Assembly: GCA_041745295.1 (NCBI GenBank)
Contig: JBGTJE010000103.1
Coordinates: 62,001-126,000 of the forward strand
Length of the DNA: 64,000 nucleotides
Direction of reading: 5' to 3'
Source of the DNA: JANMEB01 sp041745295
GTDB lineage: Bacteria > Planctomycetota > Planctomycetia > Pirellulales > Pirellulaceae
The notes below the pieces were generated by a model that was not told the origin of the DNA, did not search any database, and worked only from the letters and a program-made list of their open reading frames with translations. The position numbers and the translations under genes are program-made. Position 1 is the stretch's first letter, and the number at the start of each line of letters is the position of its first letter. Positions 9,257-17,509 of the stretch are shown piece after piece.

Positions 9257-12200
9257 TTAATTTATTTGCTCGACACTAGTTCGAACGAGCACGTCTTCCA
9301 GCAGGCTGACAAAATACCAATCCTGGTCGCTGCCGCCAAACAGCGCGTCGCGGGCGCCGTCGTCCTGCACGCTGACGCCGTGTTGCAAAAAGATTGGCGT
9401 GTCTTCGAGGACCGGTCCGTTGCCGTCGCGGATGTTCGTCACGCGTTCCGAATAGCCGCGGCTGGACGTCCATTCAGCCAGGATGGCCGTCAGGGCAGAC
9501 GCGCTTTGGTCATGCGAAGTCGTTCCAGCGATGAGCAGATCATCGTTCCAATGGCCTAACAGCGTATCGCCGCCCCTCCCACCGATCAGGATGTCGCGGC
9601 CGTGACTCCCGATAAGCGCATCGTCGCCGAGTCCCCCGAGCAGAATGTCGTTCCCCTGATTGCCGTACATCTCGTCGTTGCCCGTGCCGCCATCGAGGCG
9701 GTCGTTCCCTTTGCCGCCGCTGAGTACGTCATTGCCCGCACCACCAAATAGGTTGGCGGCTTGGACGATGCTTGAATGGACGATAATTTCGTCGTTGCCG
9801 GCCAGTCCGAACGCTGCGATGCGATCGAATTGGACAAACTGAGCCTCCCCGATCACGATGTTGTTTCGCTTTACGAAGACAATGCCGTCGTCGCTTGGTT
9901 TAACGAATCGGATCCGGTCGTCGTCTTTCGTTCCAACCACAACCCAAACGTTTTGCCCGGGATTTTCCGGATCGGGAAGAAGACGCGAGCCGCCTACGGG
10001 GACTCGTTCAAGAGAGACGCGATAGTCTTCGATTTCGCCGTCAGGGGCCGATCCTGTCGGTCCAAGTCCGCCGTCGGTGCTAAGGCGAAAGCGAGCGTAG
10101 CTGGTTCCGGTGCGCGCGCTGGCTGGGACGGTAAACGTGACCGTATTCGCACCGGCCTGTACGGCCAGTCCGGTCGCGATTTGCTCCGCGGCTTCAAAGA
10201 TCCCATTCCGATTGAAATCGATCCAGGCGTCTAGCCTACCGACTTGCGATGCGGTTACTATTGCCGCTGCATTGAGCCGGGCAATGAGGGCGCTCGGCAG
10301 CGCAACGCCGTCTTCGTCGCCTGGCGTACCGGCGAGATCATCGCCGTCGGCCAAAAGACTGGGCTGGCCGTCAGTCTCGCCGTCACGCTGGCTTCCCAGT
10401 CGCAGGTCCGAGCCCGATAGGTGGACCGCCCCGTCACTTGTCAGCAGTGTCCCGTAGCTATCCGGCGCGTCGCCAAAATCCCCTTCTGTGGCGACCAAGA
10501 CCACGGTCGTCGTGGCGTCTGCCTCGGTAGGCAGGTCCTCGCTGTGTCCCACGTTGTCCGTTGCCGCGCTAATGAAGGCATAAGCGTGGCCAGCAGCGCC
10601 GGTAAAGATCGCGGAAGACTCGGTTGTGTCGAGTAAAAATGGCGAGAAGGCTCCGCCGTCGACCGAAACGAAAATGTCGAAGAACGAAATGCCCGAGCCA
10701 TTTGGATCATCGTTGCCGGTCCAATTCACCGCGAAAGTTTCGCTGCCGGTCGTGGCCGGAAGTGGATCGACATTGCTCGTCGGCGTGCCGGCGTCGATGG
10801 TGTTGAAGATCGCCGGCGTGTCGATCGCGGCGTTCACGTCGAAGACGATGCTGGCCTGAGCGTCGATTCGTGTTCCGGTTGGCAGGCCCGGTTTTGGCCG
10901 CACGATGTACGTGACGAAGCCTTCCCCTTCCGGCGGGATCTGGTTGGGGGGCAGGAAGCCGATGTCGCCCTCCGCGTCCGTCGGTATTTCCAGCGTCGCC
11001 GGGTCGAGCGACGTGAAAGTCCAGGTGATGACGCCGGTCTCGAAGTTGAGGTCGCCGCTAACGTCGAGAAAGAGGTTTCGATCGGGTCGAAGATCATATC
11101 GCCGCAAGAAGGAGCTGCGCTTGGCCGGCAGATTAACGAGACTCGAGCCGATGCCGAAGCTGAACAACTCAAAGGTCGCCAGATCGAGATCGGGATCGAG
11201 CGTCTGCGTGACAACGACCGTCTGGGCCGGCGCCGTCGCCGCCACGTCGTTTTCGAAGCGGATCGTATAGAAGAGGGACGAATCCGCCGGTAGGAAACCT
11301 TCCGGGCCGAAGCCCGCCGGTCCGATGATGTCGTTGGGGTCGTGGGCAAAGACCTGGAGGATTTCAGCTTCGTCGACTTCCTCGCCGGGAGGCGGCGGGA
11401 AGTCGTGATCGGGGTTGAAGCAGTCGAAAAAGTCACAGAGATTCCATAGAGCATAAAGGGGCGGGAATTGTGAACCAACGTTAATACCAACTGGTGAATC
11501 CGGGTCCAACGCTACGATCAGCGCCAGAGGGTTAATGGACAGCAACGGGTTTGCAGTGACGAGCGTGTCCGCCGCGTCGAACGCAGCCGCCTCCGCATCA
11601 ATCAACTCAGCCTCGGCCAGCGCAGCTCTAGCTTCGGCCAGCTCAGCGGCCTCAAGTTTAGCCAAAGCCTCCCTTCCTGAGGGTGTCAGTTTATGGCCAA
11701 GCTCCAAAGCCTTTCGGGCTACTTGGCCGGCAATGGCTTCCCTAGCATGTTGGATCCCGCCCTTCGCAACGCCGCCAATTACGCGTATGAAAACTGGCAC
11801 TAGTGTCGGCGACAAGCCTGACGGGTCAATGTAGTTCACAGGATCGTTCGTGACGTAGCCGTAAAGATTAAGGCCGCCGGCGATGCCGATCGGATCCTCA
11901 TTGATGTAGCGCCCATCGTCCGAGGAGTAGTACCGTGCCCGCATGAAATCCAGCCCGTTGCCATCTCGCTGGACGCCGAACTGGCCGACGAACTCGAACG
12001 GGTTGGCGATCGTTTCGCTGATCGTGAGCGCCTCGCCGAAGGGCAGATAGCTGTATTGGTTCGCAATGACGCCACTGGCGTCCGTCATCGCCACGGTCGA
12101 GCCAACGCCGTCGAAATCGTAGAACGCCGCCGCTCCGCCGGAATCATGCCGGCTGACCAGACCGAAGCCGCCGTGGACATAACGGGCGATCAGATTGCCG

Positions 12201-15200
12201 CCGGTGTCGTATTCGGCGACGACATTCGTCAGGCCCAGTGGGTCGATGAGGTACTCGGTGCGAACGCCTCCATCGACTTTGGCGACGCGATTGCCCAGCG
12301 CGTCGTATTCGTAACCGACCCTGAGCACTCCATCGACCCAGCTCAGCAGGCGGCTCTCATCGTCGTAGGTATAGGTCGTGCCGCCTCCGGCTTCATCCGT
12401 GATCAGGTTGCCGTCCTTATCGTAGGTTCGGTCGAACGAACCGATCCGCTCGTACTGGTTCAGCTTGTTGGTCGTGTAGTTGGTCGGAGCGCCATTGTCG
12501 ATCACCGCCGTGCGGTTGCCAACGGCGTCGTACTGATACTGAATAATCCGGCTGTCGGGGAGTACGACCAACGTCAGTTGCCCGATGGCGTCGTAGCCGA
12601 ACGTCGTCAAGCCTTCCAACGTCGTGACGCTCGTCCGCCGGCCCAAGTCGTCATAGGTGTAATCGAACCGCGAACTGACGGTGCCATCGGGAAGATGATT
12701 CACCAGGCTCGTAAGCTGGCCTGCGTCATCGAACCCATACGTGGTGAACGTGAGGTTGCCGTTGTCTTCGCGGCTGAGCCGCCCGACCGAGTCATAGGTG
12801 TAGAGAACCAGCCGGATGTCCGAGCCGTCCGTCAACTCACCAATTCGGCCGGCTGCGTCGTATCGGTACTGGACGATGAAACCGGATTGGTCTTCGAGCC
12901 GGATTCTCCGCCCGCCGGCGTCATATGTGTATTGGAGGAAGCGGGCATCGGGGTACGTCACTTTGGTCAAACGATCCGCGGCGTCGTAGTCGAACGTCGT
13001 CGTCCCGGCTTCATCGGTCGCCGTCCGCAGGTTGCCCCGGTCGTCGTAGGTGAACACCTCAAACGTGCCGTCGGCGTGGTCCTTGCGGAGCAGGAGGCCG
13101 CGGTCGTCGTAGGCGTAGTCGATCACCTGGATGCGGCGGTTGATGGATTGCGTGATGTTGCCGTCGGCGTCTGGCGTGACCTGCTCCACGGAGCCGTCCA
13201 CGTGGATGATGCCCGTCAGATTGCCCTGGGCGTCATAGGTGTAGCGGAGGGGGATGCTGCCCTCGTCGCGAATCGTGGTCGGCAGGTTGAACGTGGTGTC
13301 GTAAGTGAAGCTGAGCGAACGGCCGTCCGGCTTCACGACGAACGTGAGATTGCCGTTGCCATCGAAATCGAAGAGTGAGACCGTATCGAGCGGTTGCGTC
13401 ACGCGGTCGAGCCGATGCAGAGCGTCGTAGTCGAACCGCGACGAGCGGTCGAGCGCATCGCGCGTTTCCAGGAGTTGGCCGAATTCATTGAAGAAGAGCG
13501 ACGTGGTCTTGTTGAAGGCGTCGGTGATGAAGACTTCGCCGACGCTGCCATAAGCCAACGTCACGGCTTCGGCGTTTCCGTCACGGGAGGAGCCGACGAG
13601 CCGGCCCTGGGCGTCGTATTCATAGAAAACGTGCGTCTCGTCGGGCGTACCGTCGGCTCGCGTCACCGAGGTCAGCGCGTGCTCCGCCGACGAACCGGCA
13701 GTCGTTTCGTAGGTATACGCGATCGTGCTGTCGGGGCCGGTGACGCTCATCAAGTGCTCGCCGGCGGCATCGTATACAAACGTCGTGAGCCGCCCAACCT
13801 GATCGGTGAGTTGGGCAAGCCGACCCGCGGCGTTGTAGCCAAAGACGAACTGGTCGCCGTTGGAGTGCGACAAGCTCACGAGCCTCCCGTCGTCGTAGTT
13901 CAGCGTGACCTGGTGCCCGTTGCGATCGGTTACGTCGAGCAGACGCCCCGTCACTTCGTCAAAGCGGCTGATCGTTCCATTGGTCTCACGCAGCGAAAAA
14001 ACACCGCTTGCCAGTGTGAGTTGAGCGTGATCGAGGAGCGAACTCCTGAAGAGGCCAGGGAAGAAGACCACCTCGTCGAACCGCCGCGTGCCGCCCGGCG
14101 TGCGGATCAGGACGTCGTTCGTGACCCCGTTGTCGTTCGGTACGCGCGACAGGCTGATGTCCCACGGGTCGGACCAGCCGCGGCCGAGGATGCCCATGTC
14201 AAAGCGCCGCGAGATCGTCGGGGCGAACGTCCGACCCCAGACCAGCGGCACCCCACTGGCGGGCGCGGCGGCGTCGATGGCCGAGTGCGGGCTGCCGCCC
14301 GGTAGTGCGTTATCCGCTTGCGCGAAGTGGACGCTCAGCAGCCGGTCAATGTCGGTCGTGTAAATCTCGTAGCGACTGAGATAAGTGGCGGCGTCCCGGA
14401 GCGCTTGCAGGTACGAGCCAACGGTCGTGCCGACTCGCGTGAGGAGGTTTCTGAAAACCACGTCCCACGCGGCGGGCGAGACGGTGGGCGGGCGCAACTC
14501 GTCCTTGTGCGAGGCCAGAGCGAAAGGCTTATCGTCCGGTCCGGCCTGGATCAGCCGGAACAGGAGTGGGTTACGATCCAGCGCGTCGAGATCCTCTATG
14601 AAGCGAACCTCCTGGAGTTCGTGGGTGCCCGGGGGAAGCACGCCCGCCGGGCCGGATGTGCTGGTCGCAAAAAACTGGATCACGTTTTTGGCAGGCGACT
14701 CTAAGTCTTCCGGTAGGGGCCGCGGCCCCTGGGGGGGGAGCGAAGTACCGCTGCCCGTAGACCCGCCTCCGCCACCGCCATCTCCGCTTCCGACTCTTAT
14801 TTGTCTTGGGACTGGGGGGACGATGACATTGGCGTTTGGCGACTCGATCAGCAGCAGGGGTGCCGGAACGTCCGTCTCTCCGACGTTCGAATACTCGATG
14901 AACAGGCTATCCTCGCGGCCTCCGAGAGTCGTCGCCGCCGCAAACAGTCGAACTGCAAACACGCCGGGGTTCCCGGTCGTCACCGTGAACGCGCTCGCCA
15001 ACTCCGTCGAGCTGGCACCATCCACGGCGCGCACGCTGTAAGAGCCGGTCGCTAATCCCGCGAGATTGAACGTCACGAAAAAGGTCGTCTCACTCTGCTG
15101 CACGACGTTCGCCGCCGGCAGGCTACTCGCCTGACCCACCAGACTGAAGACGGTCTCGGTCGAGAAGCCGGTCCCGATAATCGTGGTCGTGACCTGTCCG

Positions 15201-17509
15201 ACATTGCTGCCACGGTTGGGCGTAACTTGATTAATCTCCATCCCCACCGAATCGGCCGTGAGCGAGAAATGCCCGAGCGGCACGCCCGCCGTCGAGGTCC
15301 CGCGCACTCGGATGAAGGACGGAACCGGCGCGCCGGCCAGCGAGAACTCAGGGTTAGGATTGACGAACGCGACCACGCGCTCGAAGAAGTTGTTCGCATC
15401 CGGCAGGTCGCCCATGCGCACGAGAATCTCGCCCATTTGGGGATCCGTGAAATGGGCCGTCAGCCGGGCATTGGTCCCCGGCGGGACATTCAGCCGGAAC
15501 GTGAACTCCTGCCCTAGTAACAAATCTCGCTCGATCGTCGGGCCGTCCAATTCCAGGATCGAAGCGGCCCCGCTGACCGTTCGCGAAAACTCGGAAGTGT
15601 CGGTCGGCACAGACGGCGTGGCTGAATTGGAGTCGTGGTCGAAAAGCAGCGTGGCGGTTGAAGTGACCTGTTGGTCCGGCGTGAGCAGCGCCGGCATTTC
15701 GGCGGAGAAGCTCACGTTGCCTGCCGAGTCGGTATGGACGATGGTCTCGCCGAGAAATGTCTGCCCCTCGCCAAAACCCGAAGGATCGGCCGCGTCGCTG
15801 GCGAAGAACTGGATCAAGAAATCGGTTTGCGCCATGCTGTTGAGCGAGCCGAAGATGGTCGAATCCACCGCGCTGCTCAGGACCTCGACCAGAACCGGGA
15901 AATTTTGCCCGTTGTTGCCAATGAAGATGAAGTTGCCGGAGTGGTCGGCGTCGCCGGGGTCGTTGGCCGTCACACCGGCGGCGTTTTCGCTGCCTCCAGG
16001 CAGGTTAATTCCTAGGCGACCGTTGGCAAAGATGGAGTTTCCCAGGATGGGATACGAGCCAAGGCCACCAATCAGGATCCCGTCGTTGCCGTTGGAAAAT
16101 ATCGTGTTTCCCAGGATGGGCATCGGGTTACCGACCGAAACCCCAATCCCGGTGTTGAAAGCGATGACGTTCCCCGCACCGGGCGCCGTTCCGCCAACTT
16201 GGGAAGAAAGGGGAGAGCCCGATATACCGTGGCCAACGAAAGGGGAAGGACTGCCATTACCAAGCGGGCTAATGCCATCGGCTTGCGTGCCAATGAAGTT
16301 GCCCAACACCAAGATCCCCGACGAGGATCCCTGCCCCACGAACGTCTGGGCGCTGATTCCATTCCCCGGGTTGCCGGAAATGACATTGCGCGCGTGGACG
16401 ATCCCGTCGAGCATCCCGTCGTCGTCATCGTCTCCTCCAATCATGATGTTTCCAGATACGAAGAAGGAAATGCCCCCCGCTCCGTTGCCGATCGCCACCG
16501 TGCCCGTCACGTCCGTGCCGATGTAATTGCCTTGGATGAAGAGGCCACTCTGGCGGGCGACATTTACGCCAAAAAAGCCATTGCCCGAGATGATGTTGCG
16601 CGCCCCGGCAACCGTCCCACCGATGACAGTTCCGCTGCTATCGATGTCTCCAATTCCCAAGCTCACGCCAGTATCCCCATTCCCCAGGTCTTGGGTGCCA
16701 GTGATGTCGGTGCCGATGAAGTTGCCTTGCACCTGGTTGAATTTGCCGTGGTTACTCCCCTCGACCCCGATTCGGTTGTTGCCCGAGATGACATTGCGGG
16801 CGGCCGGTGTCGTCCCGCCGATCCGGCTGCTAGTCTCATTGAAATTGATGACCACACCGGAGCCGTTGTTGCCCAGATCAACCGTGCCGCTGGCATCGGT
16901 GCCGATGAGGTTGCCTTCGACCACGTTGCTGGTTGAAACCACCAAGTTAATTCCGTGTCCTGTGAAACGGTTGACGACCAGTCCTCGGATCGTGCTGCCC
17001 CCCCCGCCGCTGATTGTCAGCCCATCCACGCTGCCGGCGCTGGTTCCATCAAGCTCGATTCGCAGCACCGTGTTGAGGCCCAGCAGGGACTCGACCGAAT
17101 TGGTGTTTATGCTGGTCCCTGGCTGCGTGTAGCCGTCGATGATCACCGAGCCGGTTATGGTCGGCAGGGCGGAGGTCGGGGCGATCGTTTGAACGCCGGA
17201 ACCGGGGATATTGAAATTGATGGCGTCTGTCCCAACAGTCTCGTAGGGCTCCAAAGTCACCACGTCCGCATTGACGTTCGCGTTATTGTTCGCGGAAGTA
17301 ATGGCCTCGCGAAGAGTCACCAGACCATCGACAGCGATTGTGTCACCGATGCCGGTAACGATGATCGTCGCAAGAAGTACGCGGTCTTCCAGCTGCTCGA
17401 TTCCCGGTTGGTAATGCCGTGGTGCGGGGCGCCGCAATTGCGCGTCCGCGCGTTTTCGGAGCCGAAGAGATCTCGTGGAGAACCGCTTACGTAATCTTGA
17501 CCAATTCAT
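9257..17509 (-). CDS. Giant exported mosaic protein: beta-helix, YD/RHS core, GEVED-like, calcium-binding repeats
   Basis: A 2750-residue protein of several surface modules. The very basic N-terminus holds an LEPR-XLL-like motif (IEQLEDRVLLA, about 38-48), then a CSLREA-like segment (TLREAITSANNN). Residues about 110-520 are parallel beta-helix repeats with recurrent GNxIGTDxxG. About 22 YD repeats (1170-1830) lead into an RHS core ending DPIG...DPSG (about 1870-1898). Next are an Ala/Glu-rich helical stretch, a domain beginning DPNDIIGPAGFG (about 2057) seen in planctomycete surface proteins, a GEVED-like domain from GDFGDAPDSYG (about 2344) to GEIEDYRV, and seven or eight GGxGxD repeats (2570-2657) that bind calcium in RTX proteins. 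The ATG overlaps the kinase stop (ATGA), so it is coupled to the kinase gene. Probably secreted or surface-bound, for adhesion or contact. No lytic or toxin domain was recognised. Confidence 0.92.
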   Translation of the reverse strand: MNWSRLRKRFSTRSLRLRKRADAQLRRPAPRHYQPGIEQLEDRVLLATIIVTGIGDTIAVDGLVTLREAITSANNNANVNADVVTLEPYETVGTDAINFNIPGSGVQTIAPTSALPTITGSVIIDGYTQPGTSINTNSVESLLGLNTVLRIELDGTSAGSVDGLTISGGGGSTIRGLVVNRFTGHGINLVVSTSNVVEGNLIGTDASGTVDLGNNGSGVVINFNETSSRIGGTTPAARNVISGNNRIGVEGSNHGKFNQVQGNFIGTDITGTQDLGNGDTGVSLGIGDIDSSGTVIGGTVAGARNIISGNGFFGVNVARQSGLFIQGNYIGTDVTGTVAIGNGAGGISFFVSGNIMIGGDDDDDGMLDGIVHARNVISGNPGNGISAQTFVGQGSSSGILVLGNFIGTQADGISPLGNGSPSPFVGHGISGSPLSSQVGGTAPGAGNVIAFNTGIGVSVGNPMPILGNTIFSNGNDGILIGGLGSYPILGNSIFANGRLGINLPGGSENAAGVTANDPGDADHSGNFIFIGNNGQNFPVLVEVLSSAVDSTIFGSLNSMAQTDFLIQFFASDAADPSGFGEGQTFLGETIVHTDSAGNVSFSAEMPALLTPDQQVTSTATLLFDHDSNSATPSVPTDTSEFSRTVSGAASILELDGPTIERDLLLGQEFTFRLNVPPGTNARLTAHFTDPQMGEILVRMGDLPDANNFFERVVAFVNPNPEFSLAGAPVPSFIRVRGTSTAGVPLGHFSLTADSVGMEINQVTPNRGSNVGQVTTTIIGTGFSTETVFSLVGQASSLPAANVVQQSETTFFVTFNLAGLATGSYSVRAVDGASSTELASAFTVTTGNPGVFAVRLFAAATTLGGREDSLFIEYSNVGETDVPAPLLLIESPNANVIVPPVPRQIRVGSGDGGGGGGSTGSGTSLPPQGPRPLPEDLESPAKNVIQFFATSTSGPAGVLPPGTHELQEVRFIEDLDALDRNPLLFRLIQAGPDDKPFALASHKDELRPPTVSPAAWDVVFRNLLTRVGTTVGSYLQALRDAATYLSRYEIYTTDIDRLLSVHFAQADNALPGGSPHSAIDAAAPASGVPLVWGRTFAPTISRRFDMGILGRGWSDPWDISLSRVPNDNGVTNDVLIRTPGGTRRFDEVVFFPGLFRSSLLDHAQLTLASGVFSLRETNGTISRFDEVTGRLLDVTDRNGHQVTLNYDDGRLVSLSHSNGDQFVFGYNAAGRLAQLTDQVGRLTTFVYDAAGEHLMSVTGPDSTIAYTYETTAGSSAEHALTSVTRADGTPDETHVFYEYDAQGRLVGSSRDGNAEAVTLAYGSVGEVFITDAFNKTTSLFFNEFGQLLETRDALDRSSRFDYDALHRLDRVTQPLDTVSLFDFDGNGNLTFVVKPDGRSLSFTYDTTFNLPTTIRDEGSIPLRYTYDAQGNLTGIIHVDGSVEQVTPDADGNITQSINRRIQVIDYAYDDRGLLLRKDHADGTFEVFTYDDRGNLRTATDEAGTTTFDYDAADRLTKVTYPDARFLQYTYDAGGRRIRLEDQSGFIVQYRYDAAGRIGELTDGSDIRLVLYTYDSVGRLSREDNGNLTFTTYGFDDAGQLTSLVNHLPDGTVSSRFDYTYDDLGRRTSVTTLEGLTTFGYDAIGQLTLVVLPDSRIIQYQYDAVGNRTAVIDNGAPTNYTTNKLNQYERIGSFDRTYDKDGNLITDEAGGGTTYTYDDESRLLSWVDGVLRVGYEYDALGNRVAKVDGGVRTEYLIDPLGLTNVVAEYDTGGNLIARYVHGGFGLVSRHDSGGAAAFYDFDGVGSTVAMTDASGVIANQYSYLPFGEALTISETIANPFEFVGQFGVQRDGNGLDFMRARYYSSDDGRYINEDPIGIAGGLNLYGYVTNDPVNYIDPSGLSPTLVPVFIRVIGGVAKGGIQHAREAIAGQVARKALELGHKLTPSGREALAKLEAAELAEARAALAEAELIDAEAAAFDAADTLVTANPLLSINPLALIVALDPDSPVGINVGSQFPPLYALWNLCDFFDCFNPDHDFPPPPGEEVDEAEILQVFAHDPNDIIGPAGFGPEGFLPADSSLFYTIRFENDVAATAPAQTVVVTQTLDPDLDLATFELFSFGIGSSLVNLPAKRSSFLRRYDLRPDRNLFLDVSGDLNFETGVITWTFTSLDPATLEIPTDAEGDIGFLPPNQIPPEGEGFVTYIVRPKPGLPTGTRIDAQASIVFDVNAAIDTPAIFNTIDAGTPTSNVDPLPATTGSETFAVNWTGNDDPNGSGISFFDIFVSVDGGAFSPFLLDTTESSAIFTGAAGHAYAFISAATDNVGHSEDLPTEADATTTVVLVATEGDFGDAPDSYGTLLTSDGAVHLSGSDLRLGSQRDGETDGQPSLLADGDDLAGTPGDEDGVALPSALIARLNAAAIVTASQVGRLDAWIDFNRNGIFEAAEQIATGLAVQAGANTVTFTVPASARTGTSYARFRLSTDGGLGPTGSAPDGEIEDYRVSLERVPVGGSRLLPDPENPGQNVWVVVGTKDDDRIRFVKPSDDGIVFVKRNNIVIGEAQFVQFDRIAAFGLAGNDEIIVHSSIVQAANLFGGAGNDVLSGGKGNDRLDGGTGNDEMYGNQGNDILLGGLGDDALIGSHGRDILIGGRGGDTLLGHWNDDLLIAGTTSHDQSASALTAILAEWTSSRGYSERVTNIRDGNGPVLEDTPIFLQHGVSVQDDGARDALFGGSDQDWYFVSLLEDVLVRTSVEQIN

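Noticed and set aside
12056..14305. Long plus-strand open frames (440 and 303 residues) inside the giant-protein gene
   Set aside because: They are antisense to the YD repeats, show no family motif and repeat the YD period; the minus-strand frame is clearly the coding one.
15258..16526. 422-residue plus-strand open frame
   Set aside because: Antisense to the beta-helix repeats of the giant protein; Pro/Ser-rich composition without any motif.
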